Shown here: one piece after another, positions 1-11,529 of the stretch
How the letters are laid out: each line of letters starts with the position of its first letter
Position numbering within the stretch: position 1 is the stretch's first letter
Assembly (NCBI RefSeq): GCF_964340395.1
Contig: NC_135555.1
Location: 26,348,725-26,412,724, forward strand
DNA length: 64,000 nucleotides
Direction of reading: 5' to 3'
Source of the DNA: Glandiceps talaboti
Taxonomy: Eukaryota; Hemichordata; Enteropneusta; Spengelidae
The notes under the pieces: model-generated
What the model saw: only the letters and a program-made list of their open reading frames with translations
What the model was told of the DNA's origin: nothing
Database searches by the model: none
Made by a program: the position numbers and the translations under genes

Positions 1-1317
1 ATTAAACATTAGCCTGATATTTCATTCTATGTATTAAACATTAGCTTGATATTTCATTCTATTTATTAAACATTAGCCTGATATTTCATTCTATTTATTA
101 AACATTAGCCTGATATTTCATTCTATTTATTAAACATTAGCCTGATATTTCATTCTATTTATTAAACATTAGCCTGATATTTCATTCTATTTATTAAACA
201 TTAGCCTGATATTTCATTCTATTTATTAAACAATAGCCTGATATTTCATTCTATGTATTAAACATTAGCCTGATATTTCATTCTATTTATTAAACATTAG
301 CCTGATATTTCATTGTATGTATTAAACATTAGCCTGATATTTCATTCTATATATTAAACATTAGCCTGATATTTCATTCTATTTATTAAACATTAGCCTG
401 ATATTTCATTCTATGTATTAAACATTAGCCTGATATTTCATTCTATTTATTAAACATTAGCCTGATATTTCATTCTATGTATTAAACATTAGCCTGATAT
501 TTCATTCTATATATTAAACATTAGCCTGATATTTCATTCTATTTATTAAACATTAGCCTGATATTTCATTCTATGTATTAAACATTAGCCTGATATTTCA
601 TTCTATGTATTAAACATTAGCCTGATATTTCATTCTATTTATTAAACATTAGCCTGATATTTCATTCTATATATTAAACATTAGCCTGATATTTCATTCT
701 ATTTATTAAACATTAGCCTGATATTTCATTCTATATATTAAACATTAGCCTGATATTTCATTCTATATATTAAACATTAGCCTGATATTTCATTCTATTT
801 ATTAAACATTAGCCTGATATTTCATTCTATTATTAAACATTAGCCTGATATTTCATTCTATTTATTAAACATTAGCCTGATATTTCATTCTATTTATTAA
901 ACATTAGCCTGATATTTCATTCTATGTATTAAACATTAGCCTGATATTTCATTCTATTTATTAAACATTAGCCTGATATTTCATTCTATTTATTAAACAT
1001 TAGCCTGATATTTCATTCTATTTATTAAACATTAGCCTGATATTTCATTCTATTTATTAAACATTAGCCTGATATTTCATTCTATTTATTAAACATTAGC
1101 CTGATATTTCATTCTATTTATTAAACATTAGCCTGATATTTCATTCTATTATTAAACATTAGCCTGATATTTCATTCTATTTATTAAACATTAGCCTGAT
1201 ATTTCATTCTATGTATTAAACATTAGCCTGATATTTCATTCTATTTATTAAACATTAGCCTGATATTTCATTCTATTTATTAAACATTAGCTTGATATTT
1301 CATTCTATGTATTAAAC
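1..1317. repeat. 32-bp AT-rich minisatellite, about 41 copies
   Basis: A head-to-tail array of a 32-bp unit containing ATTAAACATTAGCCTGATAT followed by TTCATTCTAT and TT, GT or AT. It runs from the window edge, so its true length is unknown. Most variation is at one position before the TATTAAAC junction; a few units are 31 bp. No coding potential. It lies in the WWOX intron upstream of the first exon seen here. Confidence 0.97.
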
Positions 1318-3308
1318 AGCTGCCCCTGAGATTTGTAGGGGAAAAATAAGAAAATCAACTTTTTGAATAAATAGCAATATGATTAAAATCGTTATTTACA
1401 TTTACACGACAACTCCTAGCATGTGCAATTTAAATTGATGGTTCACTACAGTCAAAAGTGACTGTACACTGACTCCTCGCTAATATGTATCTTATATCTA
1501 TTGTACGCTGGCTTAACTTTGAATAAAAATGTGTCCAGTTACAAATTGTAACTTTTGCAGTGTAGCAAATTAAAAATTCTTTGTGCGGGAAAGTACAAAA
1601 GAAGTGCGCACTTGCACTGACCACTGTGCATTTTCCACGAGTAACAGTAGTCTTGAAAGTCTCCTTCATTTGAAGTTAGCAAGTCGCAATAATATTAGAG
1701 TGAAACTCAAACAAAAAAAAGATGGTAAAAGTCGTTCAACGTGAGGTCAATTGCCACATACAGTGACTCCAAAGATGCACTTGATCTAATTTACATCTTG
1801 TTCCTTATATTAAAACATTTACTGATAAAACGGCAGATTTCTTTTTGGAATATTTGGTGGCCCTGAAAAACTATTAAACTAGGTACGCAATTTAAGATCC
1901 ACTCTTTGAAGATCCACTTTCAATTGTGTTCAACATTGTCTTTGGTTAAAATGTTGTTTGATATAATTATCTCATTGCACACTGACACTAGCGTTATTCC
2001 GCAATTCATTTTGAAACGACAATTTGCTATGGAAAGAATGGCCCTTAATTTGTAAACAGAGCTGTACCTTCGACATCAAAATCCATATTTCAATTATTTC
2101 CATTATAATGATAATGACAAGGAGAATCCATTGAGTTCACCTTGAGTTTCCACATAAAGGAGGCCATACAAGTTTTGTGAGTTGGGTATAAAAGAAAAGG
2201 ATTATTTTGTTGTTACTTATTTGAGAAAGCACCATCCAATTTTTTTTTTAACTTTGAATGTGACATCTTTTCGGCAACTACTTTGAAAGATACGACATAA
2301 GGCCAGAAAAAATGAAAAAGCTGTTCAACCTACCCATATTTTTTTTTTTTTTTTTGGTGATGGGCAATACATCCTCATGCGGGCTTTGCATGTCAGTAAA
2401 ATGCACAATTTGTTTCAAAATTAAGGATATTTCTTTATATTTTCTGAATAGTACATGGAACAATATACATTTGTCTATTCCAAATTATATAATATCTTAT
2501 ACAGTTGTTTACTTGGCTCTAATGATGCATACAAGCATGAATTGAGATTAAATTAAGCTGTTACATATCCAATGTGCAATAAAAAGAATTGAACAAAAGT
2601 TTATGACCATGGGAATGGGCTGAGCAGTCATTGGGCCATCAAAAGTCTGAAAGTCTGGAAATGTTTTGCTCTTTATTCGGGATTTTTTGGAACCAAATTA
2701 AACTTCAGGAGAAGTCATTTACCATGTGCACATCCGCAAATATCTTTCAGCTTTGCCACAACAAAATACACTTCCAGATAATATGCAATGCATAGCATAA
2801 CTATTTCAATTCTGGTATTTTATTACCATATTCAAGCATTGTAAGACTTTAAATTATGTCTATGGTTTGATATTTTATGCCTCTAAATGGCCTCCTACAC
2901 TGTCTTATTTTCAATTTTTTTTTTCACCTTTGGAGTTGTCTCCTTTCAATCAGTATCAATCAAGGTGATAATTGTCATTCTCCAAAACAAGATGGAAGGT
3001 GTCTGACTAAGTATCTCCCTGTATAGGTTAGAGCCAATCAGAGACATCTCCTTATGCATGTGAAATCCACATCCCGTGTAAAGTAATCTCGTTCAGAGTA
3101 TTATTGTAGTAGGCTATCACTATTATTTTAATGCATCATTGTACCATATAATTTTATATCTCAATGGCAGTGTAGGTCACAGAAGAGGTGTCTAAAATAT
3201 TGCTTGAGTTTCATTTGGCGGGGCTTAACATTTTTTGAGAAGAGAGGTTGAGAGGAGCTAAAACATTTGTTTAACTATAAATTGTGTACATTTCCTAACT
3301 GTAGCTAT
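1318..3308. other. WWOX intron sequence, no gene seen
   Basis: About 2 kb of AT-rich, apparently single-copy sequence between the first minisatellite and the WWOX exon duplication. It contains a poly-T run near 2338-2355 and only short, unconvincing open frames on both strands. I find no exon-like segment with WWOX similarity; the WW-domain exons and the start of the SDR domain must lie upstream of the window. Confidence 0.6.
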
Positions 3309-3608
3309 GTTTTGAGACTGCTAGAAATCTTGCCATTCATGGTGTCAATTGTATTTGTGTGTTTACAGGTTTTGAGACTGCTAGAAATCTTGTCATTCAT
3401 GGTGTCAATTGTATTTGTGTGTTTACAGGTTTTGAGACTGCTAGAAATCTTGCCATTCATGGTGTCAATTGTATTTGTGTGTTTACAGGTTTTGAGACTG
3501 CTAGAAATCTTGCCATTCATGGTGTCAATTGTATTTGTGTGTTTACAGGTTTTGAGACTGCTAGAAATCTTGCCATTCATGGTGTCAATTGTATTTGTGT
3601 GTTTACAG
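3309..3608 (+). repeat. WWOX: Five 60-bp tandem copies of a WWOX splice acceptor plus exon start
   Basis: Copies begin at 3309, 3369, 3429, 3489 and 3549; the sixth start, 3609, is the genuine exon. Each unit holds the first 35-36 bp of the exon plus about 24 bp of intron end finishing in GTGTGTTTACAG, so acceptor AGs sit at 3368, 3428, 3488, 3548 and 3608. The copy at 3309 lacks this acceptor because different sequence precedes it. Copies are almost identical (one changes Ala to Val). Sixty bases is 20 codons, and the frame stays open from 3359 into the real exon, so an upstream acceptor would add 20, 40, 60 or 80 residues. Recent duplication or an assembly artefact are both possible. Confidence 0.93.
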
Positions 3609-3804
3609 GTTTTGAGACTGCTAGAAATCTTGCCATTCATGGTGCCCATGTAGTAATGGCATGTAGAAATCTGAAGAAAGCCAATGCTGCTGCTAAGACA
3701 ATCCTTGAAGAACGGCCTGAAGCTAAAGTTGTCACCATGTTGCTGGATTTAGCTTCTTTTCGAAGTGTGCAACAGTTTGCAGAAAACTACAAACTCCGAG
3801 AATG
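3609..3804 (+). CDS. WWOX: WWOX exon: end of NAD(P)-binding motif and first Rossmann strands
   Basis: Third-from-last-but-one coding exon seen (first of four). WWOX is a WW-domain oxidoreductase, a short-chain dehydrogenase/reductase (SDR) fused to two N-terminal WW domains. The exon encodes GFETARNLAIHGAHVVMACR, continuing through LDLASFRSVQQFAE. Its first Gly completes the TGxxxGxG cofactor motif, and ACRN follows the second beta strand, where SDRs choose NADP or NAD. Acceptor GTTTACAG ends at 3608. The first Gly codon is split, with one base supplied by the previous exon. Donor GTGTGT begins at 3805, and joining to 4091 makes a Trp codon (REW|PLNV) where human WWOX has Val. The WW domains are outside the window. 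Confidence 0.93.
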
Positions 3805-3946
3805 GTGTGTTTATTATCCATATTGGATTCCTTTAAAAACTGAATCAGATGCTAGGTGCTAAGTCTAATCTTGAATTGTCAGTTACTTTTTAGCTGTACT
3901 GATAGACTTGATAAATTGTGTGTGTGTGTGTGTGTGCGTGCGTGTG

Positions 3947-3978
<32 letters not shown>

Positions 3979-4090
3979 TGTGTGTGTGCTTCCAGTTTGA
4001 AGCTTTTGGTTGGAGATCTTTGAACACTTTTTTGAGTACAAATACTCACCAACAAGACAACTTTTATCTTTGTCGTTCTCTGTTTCACAG
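3805..4090 (+). other. WWOX: Short WWOX intron with TG/CGTG microsatellite
   Basis: A 286-bp intron bounded by a GTGTGT donor and a TGTTTCACAG acceptor. Positions 3918-3989 are (TG)n passing into (CGTG)n. His/Thr- or Cys/Val-rich open frames over this stretch are microsatellite translations, not exons. Confidence 0.88.
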
Positions 4091-4282
4091 GCCTTTGAAC
4101 GTTCTTATCTTGAATGCTGCTGTATTTGGATTGCCATGGCAACTTACAGAGGATGGAATCGAAGCCACATTCCAAGTCAATCACTTGTCACATTTTTATC
4201 TTTTTCAATTATTACGTGATCTTCTTATAGACAGCAGCTCTATGACAGCCAGAGTTGTTGTTGTGTCATCAGAGTCTCACAG
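4091..4282 (+). CDS. WWOX: WWOX exon: central SDR fold with NAA motif and catalytic Ser
   Basis: Encodes [18 protein letters not shown], then [20 protein letters not shown] and [14 protein letters not shown] corresponds to the structural NNAG motif of SDRs, and the SS of VVSSES holds the catalytic Ser position. Similarity to vertebrate WWOX runs the whole length. The exon starts after TTTCACAG; its first base completes the split Trp codon. It ends in AG before the strong donor GTAAGA (4283), splitting the Arg codon of SESHR. The following intron is 16 kb, far larger than its neighbours here. Confidence 0.95.
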
Positions 4283-4308
4283 GTAAGATGTGAATTTACA
4301 ATTACTTG

Positions 4309-4322
4309 CCACCAGAGGGCAC
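4309..4322 (+). promoter_or_regulatory. CTCF-like motif on the left side of the 62-bp array
   Basis: CCACCAGAGGGCAC matches the core of the CTCF recognition sequence, which is conserved across bilaterians. It lies 27 bp into the large WWOX intron and about 105 bp before the 62-bp array. A similar motif in the same orientation lies just beyond the other end of the array (9261). This is a motif match only. Confidence 0.4.
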
Positions 4323-4427
4323 ACTACTAAAGTCCTAACTGTACAGACTCAGTTCCAATTAGAATTAAAATGTAGGTGTGCAAACAATTAGCTGACAGTT
4401 ATAGAAAGGGTTGGTCCCAAACAAAAG

Positions 4428-7400
4428 AATGCTTCTATCTAATCCATAAAAAGACATCTGCACTGATAAGTTAGCTCTACAAACTATAGAATGCTTCTAT
4501 CTAATCCATAAAAAGACATCTGCACTGATAAGTTAGCTCTACCAACTATAGAATGCTTCTATCTAATCCATAAAAAGACATCTGCACTGGTAAGTTAGCT
4601 CTACAAACTATAGAATGCTTCTATCTAATCCATAAAAAGACATCTGCACTGATAAGTTAGCTCTACAAACTATAGAATGCTTCTATCTAATCCATAAAAA
4701 GACATCTGTACTGATAAGTTAGCTCTACAAACTATAGAATGGTTCTATCTAATCCATAAAAAGACATCTGCACTGATAAGTTAGCTCTACAAACTATAGA
4801 ATGCTTCTATCTAATCCATAAAAAGACATCTGCACTGATAAGTTAGATCTACAAACTATACAATGCTTCTATCTAATCCATAGAAAGACATCTGCACTGA
4901 TAAGTTAGCTCTACAAACTATAGAATGCTTCTATCTAATCCATAAAAAGACATCTGCACTGATAAGTTAGATCTACAAACTATACAATGCTTCTATCTAA
5001 TCCATAAAACGACATCTGCACTGATAAGTTAGCTCTACAAACTATAGAATGCTTCTATCTAATCCATAAAAAGACATCTGCACTGATAAGTTAGATCTAC
5101 AAACTATACAATGCTTCTATCTAATCCATAAAAAGACATCTGCACTGATAAGTTAGCTCTACAAACTATAGAATGCTTCTATCTAATCCATAAAAAGACA
5201 TCTGCACTGATAAGTTAGATCTACAAACTATACAATGCTTCTATCTAATCCATAGAAAGACATCTGCACTGATAAGTTAGCTCTACAAACTATAGAATGC
5301 TTCTATCTAATCCATAAAAAGACATCTGCACTGATAAGTTAGCTCTACAAACTATACAATGCTTCTATCTAATCCATAAAAAGACATCTGCACTGATAAG
5401 TTAGCTCTACAAACTATAGAATGCTTCTATCTAATCCGTAAAACGACATCTGCACTGATAAGTTAGCTCTACAAACTATAGAATGCTTCTATCTAATCCA
5501 TAAAAAGACATCTGCACTGATAAGTTAGATCTACAAACTATACAATGCTTCTATCTAATCCATAAAAAGACATCTGCACTGGTAAGTTAGCTCTACAAAC
5601 TATACAATGCTTCTATCTAATCCATAAAAAGACATCTGCACTGATAAGTTAGCTCTACAAACTATAGAATGCTTCTATCTAATCCATAAAAAGACATCTG
5701 TACTGATAAGTTAGCTCTACAAACTATAGAATGCTTCTATCTAATCCATAAAAAGACATCTGCACTGATAAGTTAGCTCTACAAACTATAGAATGCTTCT
5801 ATCTAATCCATAAAAAGACATCTGTACTGATAAGTTAGCTCTACAAACTATACAATGCTTCTATCTAATCCATAAAAAGACATCTGCACTGATAAGTTAG
5901 CTCTACAAACTATACAATGCTTCTATCTAATCCATAAAAAGACATCTGCACTGATAAGTTAGCTCTACAAACTATAGAATGCTTCTATCTAATCCATAAA
6001 AAGACATCTGCACTGGTACGTTAGCTCTACAAACTATAGAATGCTTCTATCTAATCCATAAAAAGACATCTGCACTGATAAGTTAGCTCTACAAACTATA
6101 GAATGCTTCTATCTAATCCATAAAAAGACATCTAGACTGATAAGTTAGCTCTACAAACTATACAATGCTTCTATCTAATCCATAAAAAGACATCTGTACT
6201 GATAAGTTAGCTCTACAAACTATAGAATGCTTCTATCTAATCCATAAAGACATCTGCACTGATAAGTTAGCTCTACAAACTATAGAATGCTTCTATCTAA
6301 TCCATAAAAAGACATCTGCACTGATAAGTTAGCTCTACAAACTATAGAATGCTTCTATCTAATCCATAAAAAGACATCTGCACTGATAAGTTAGCTCTAC
6401 AAACTATACAATGCTTCTATCTAATCCATAAAAAGACATCTGTACTGATAAGTTAGCTCTACAAACTATAGAATGCTTCTATCTAATCCATAAAAAGACA
6501 TCTGCACTGATAAGTTAGCTCTACAAACTATAGAATGCTTCTATCTAATCCATAAAACGACATCTGCACTGGTAAGTTAGCTCTACAAACTATACAATGC
6601 TTCTATCTAATCCATAAAAAGACATCTGCACTGATAAGTTAGCTCTACCAACTATAGAATGCTTCTATCTAATCCATAAAACGACATCTGTACTGATAAG
6701 TTAGCTCTACAAACTATAGAATGCTTCTATCTAATCCATAGAAAGACATCTGCACTGATAAGTTAGCTCTACAAACTATAGAATGCTTCTATCTAATCCA
6801 TAAAAAGACATCTGCACTGATAAGTTAGCTCTACAAACTATACAATGCTTCTATCTAATCCATAAAAAGACATCTGTACTGATAAGTTAGCTCTACAAAC
6901 TATAGAATGCTTCTATCTAATCCATAAAAAGACATCTGCACTGATAAGTTAGCTCTACAAACTATAGAATGCTTCTATCTAATCCATAAAACGACATCTG
7001 TACTGATAAGTTAGCTCTACAAACTATAGAATGCTTCTATCTAATCCATAGAAAGACATCTGCACTGATAAGTTAGCTCTACAAACTATAGAATGCTTCT
7101 ATCTAATCCATAAAACGACATCTGTACTGGTAAGTTAGCTCTACAAACTATAGAATGCTTCTATCTAATCCATAGAAAGACATCTGCACTGATAAGTCAG
7201 CTCTACAAACTATAGAATGCTTCTATCTAATCCATAAAAAGACATCTGCACTGATAAGTTAGCTCTACAAACTATACAATGCTTCTATCTAATCCATAAA
7301 AAGACATCTGTACTGATAAGTTAGCTCTACAAACTATAGAATGCTTCTATCTAATCCATAAAACGACATCTGTACTGATAAGTTAGCTCTACAAACTATA

Positions 7401-9197
7401 GAATGCTTCTATCTAATCCATAAAACGACATCTGTACTGATAAGTTAGCTCTACAAACTATACAATGCTTCTACCTAATCCATAGAAAGACATCTGCACT
7501 GGTAAGTTAGCTCTACAAACTATAGAATGCTTCTATCTAATCCATAAAAAGACATCTGCACTGATAAGTTAGCTCTACAAACTATAGAATGCTTCTATCT
7601 AATCCATAAAAAGACATCTAGACTGATAAGTTAGCTCTACAAACTATACAATGCTTCTATCTAATCCATAAAAAGACATCTGTACTGATAAGTTAGCTCT
7701 ACAAACTATAGAATGCTTCTATCTAATCCATAAAGACATCTGCACTGATAAGTTAGCTCTACAAACTATAGAATGCTTCTATCTAATCCATAAAAAGACA
7801 TCTGCACTGATAAGTTAGCTCTACAAACTATAGAATGCTTCTATCTAATCCATAAAAAGACATCTGCACTGATAAGTTAGCTCTACAAACTATACAATGC
7901 TTCTATCTAATCCATAAAAAGACATCTGTACTGATAAGTTAGCTCTACAAACTATAGAATGCTTCTATCTAATCCATAAAAAGACATCTGCACTGATAAG
8001 TTAGCTCTACAAACTATAGAATGCTTCTATCTAATCCATAAAACGACATCTGCACTGGTAAGTTAGCTCTACAAACTATACAATGCTTCTATCTAATCCA
8101 TAAAAAGACATCTGCACTGATAAGTTAGCTCTACAAACTATACAATGCTTCTATCTAATCCATAAAAAGACATCTGCACTGATAAGTTAGCTCTACCAAC
8201 TATAGAATGCTTCTATCTAATCCATAAAACGACATCTGTACTGATAAGTTAGCTCTACAAACTATAGAATGCTTCTATCTAATCCATAGAAAGACATCTG
8301 CACTGATAAGTTAGCTCTACAAACTATAGAATGCTTCTATCTAATCCATAAAAAGACATCTGCACTGATAAGTTAGCTCTACAAACTATACAATGCTTCT
8401 ATCTAATCCATAAAAAGACATCTGTACTGATAAGTTAGCTCTACAAACTATAGAATGCTTCTATCTAATCCATAAAAAGACATCTGCACTGATAAGTTAG
8501 CTCTACAAACTATAGAATGCTTCTATCTAATCCATAAAACGACATCTGTACTGATAAGTTAGCTCTACAAACTATAGAATGCTTCTATCTAATCCATAGA
8601 AAGACATCTGCACTGATAAGTTAGCTCTACAAACTATAGAATGCTTCTATCTAATCCATAAAACGACATCTGTACTGATAAGTTAGCTCTACAAACTATA
8701 GAATGCTTCTATCTAATCCATAGAAAGACATCTGCACTGATAAGTCAGCTCTACAAACTATAGAATGCTTCTATCTAATCCATAAAAAGACATCTGCACT
8801 GATAAGTTAGCTCTACAAACTATACAATGCTTCTATCTAATCCATAAAAAGACATCTGTACTGATAAGTTAGCTCTACAAACTATAGAATGCTTCTATCT
8901 AATCCATAAAACGACATCTGTACTGATAAGTTAGCTCTACAAACTATAGAATGCTTCTATCTAATCCATAAAACGACATCTGTACTGATAAGTTAGCTCT
9001 ACAAACTATACAATGCTTCTACCTAATCCATAGAAAGACATCTGCACTGGTAAGTTAGCTCTACAAACTATAGAATGCTTCTATCTAATCCATAAAAAGA
9101 CATCTGCACTGATAAGTTAGCTCTACAAACTATACAATGCTTCTATCTAATCCATAAAAAGACATCTGCACTGATAAATTAGCTCTACAACCTAGAA
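4428..9197. repeat. 62-bp minisatellite with higher-order structure, about 77 copies
   Basis: Units read GAATGCTTCTATCTAATCCA, then TAAAAAGACATCTGCACTGA, then TAAGTTAGCTCTACAAACTA and TA. Single-base variants recur in ordered blocks. Rare variants (ATCTAGACTG at 6129 and 7615; a unit with AAAGACATC lacking two As at about 6247 and 7735; CTACCTAATC at 7471 and 9019) reappear at intervals of 1,486-1,548 bp, so a block of about 24-25 units has itself been duplicated. Some units carry GGTAAGTTAG, which matches a splice donor. There is no protein-coding frame. Confidence 0.97.
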
Positions 9198-9689
9198 TTG
9201 AATCTCTTTTACTTTTAAGCTTTATTACCCCAATTGGGTGCCATGAATTTATCATCATTGCCACAAGAGGGCACTATACTGAATTCCTTGGCATTCAGAT
9301 GCCCTGTAGCCCAGGGATGCGCTCGGTTGACAAAATGTTTTGTCATTGTATGGCTAGGTTGACCTGACCCTCTTCTGGACAGTATTATGCATGTTGCCCG
9401 TGAAAAACAAAAGATGGCAGCACATTCAAACAGAAGATCGTCGCATTTTGTGCATTCAGCACTCATCACTGAAAAGACAATGCACATAGTTAAATCACAC
9501 CTTTGCAGTACTGTCAAGATACTAGAATGCCTAAAAAAAGGTGTGTTGTTTATGCACATACTATTCTTATGCTAATGAAGTGATCATTGACCTGTGACCT
9601 GACCATAAGTTTATCTTGCATTGTATATCAAATTGATTGTACCATTATGCTGACAAGTATTTGTATTTCTAAATACCGTGGCTAATGAT
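9198..9689. other. Intron spacer between minisatellite and LINE
   Basis: Apparently single-copy intron DNA with the second CTCF-like site at 9261. Two overlapping open frames of 114 codons (-) and 62 codons (+) show no recognisable domain and are probably chance. Confidence 0.5.
9261..9274 (+). promoter_or_regulatory. CTCF-like motif on the right side of the 62-bp array
   Basis: CCACAAGAGGGCAC, similar to and in the same orientation as the motif at 4309. Both sites share wider context (TTGCCAC before, ACTA-rich after), so they could also be parts of one duplicated segment. Confidence 0.35.
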
Positions 9690-11299
9690 AAATAAATAAT
9701 AGTAACACTTGTAAAGTGCCATATATCCTAAAAGTTCATAGGCACTGAAACACTACAAAAGCAATAAAAACTACTAGTGGAAAACATACTAAAAGAGTCT
9801 CAAAGTTCACTGACAATATAAAGAGTCCCATGTAATAAAAGTCACTAATGATACACAAGAATCACCGGTAAAAAGTACTTGTGATAGCAAAAAGTCACTT
9901 CTAGAAGTCACTAATGATAAGTGAGAATCACTGGTAAAAAGTCACTAGAAAGTGTCACCTGTAATAAAAGAAAAAAAATATTAAAGAAAAGTCACTTATG
10001 TTAAAAATGCTTTTCTGAACAGGTGAATCTTCACTTTAGTTTTAAAACACAATAGTTCATCACACTCTCTGATGTCAAGAGGTAGACTGTTCCATAAGAC
10101 TGCTGCAGCATTGGAGAAAGCATGTTTCCCATACACTGATTTTACCAGATTAATTTCGACAAGTACCTTGGACTTAGAGCATAGATTACGGCTGAGTTCA
10201 TAAAACTTCAGAAGCTGGGATATGTATGGTGGAGCCATGTCATGTAGTGCTTTATATGCGATCAGAAGTACCTTGAATTCAATCTGTTCAGATATTGGAA
10301 GCCAATGGAGGTTTTGAAGAACTCCAGTAATGTGGTCATACTTTCTGGTTTGGGTGATTAATTGAGCGGTTGTGTTCTGTACAAGCTGAAGTTTCCTTAT
10401 ACTGCTGAGAGGAATACCATACAATAAGCTGTTGCAATAATCTATCCTGGATGTAACAGAGGCATGGACTAATAGTTTGACTGCATCATTTGTGAGATAT
10501 TTGCTGATTTTGCCAATGTTCCTAATATGATAATATGATGATTTGCAGACTTGTATCACCTGCTTCTTCATGTCCATACAGGAATCAAATGTAGTGCCAA
10601 GGTTTCTTGCTTCAGTTGTAGGTATGATTTCATTTCCATTGATCTTCATCTGTCTTGTTGGCATTTAACTTCAGGAGGGTATCCATCATCCACTCATGAT
10701 ACACAGTTCTCCATATGTGAAATGGTAATGTTGAGATCCTTGATTTTGAAACTTAAATACAGTGAACTATCATCTGCATACAGACATAATTCAATGTTGT
10801 GTTGTCTAATGATATCGCCCAATGGTGTTGTATATATGGTGAAGAGAATTGGTCCCAACACAGAGTCTTGTGGGACACCGTATTAAAGGTCATGCGAGTT
10901 GGAGAAGTTGCCATCTATCTGTACTGTTTGCTGACGGTCTGCTAGATATGACTTGAACCAAGCTAGCACAGTACCGGTGATGCCCATTCTGTCCAGCATA
11001 CGGGTCAGGAGGAGAGAATGGTCTACAGTGTCAAAGGCTACAGAGAGGTCCAGCAAAACTAGTAAAACAACTTTACGATCATCAAGTGCCAGAAGAATGT
11101 CATTTTGAACCCGTAGAAGAGCCGTCTCAGTGCTGTGTGACTTTTTGTAGGCCGATTGCATGATTTCATCCAGTTTGTTTGCTTGGAGAGGACGTGTTAG
11201 TCTGCTGGCAACGACTTTCTCCACAACTTTTGATATAAATGATAAATTAGACACTGGTTGGTAGTTCTTCAGGGTTTCAGGACACAGTTGTGGTTTTTT
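9690..11299 (-). pseudogene. L2/CR1-like LINE relic, 3' half (reverse transcriptase and C-terminus)
   Basis: Remains of a non-LTR retrotransposon ORF2. On the minus strand, from high to low coordinates: KNYQPVSNLSFISKVVEKVV and LLDLSVAFDTVDHSLLL (11290-10890), [12 protein letters not shown] and the catalytic YADD box (about 10880-10680), and the C-terminal region SRIDYCNSLLYG ... LHWLPI ... AAAVLWNSLPLDIR ending at 9996. These blocks lie in different frames, with an in-frame TGA near 10695, so the element is dead. The 3' UTR is AT-rich with AGTCAC-type repeats (9780-9990) and a short ATTT-like tail near 9690. The upstream half resumes at 13071 beyond an insertion. Confidence 0.88.
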
Positions 11300-11440
11300 A
11301 GCACAACTGAACTGAGGTTCTGTAGTGCTATAGGGATCGCCCGGCATCTGTCTGTCTGTCTGTGTGTGTGTATGTGTGTGTGTGGATGTGTGTGTGTGTG
11401 GATGTGTGTGTGTGTGTGTGTTGTGTGTGTGTGTGTGTGT

Positions 11441-11529
<89 letters not shown>

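Noticed and set aside
3267-3653. Leu/Phe/Val-rich 128-codon repeat frame
   Set aside because: An alternate frame of the WWOX exon duplication; the frame matching WWOX is one base offset.
4428-9197. CRISPR-like regular spacing
   Set aside because: Units abut with no unique spacers, and the context is a eukaryotic intron.
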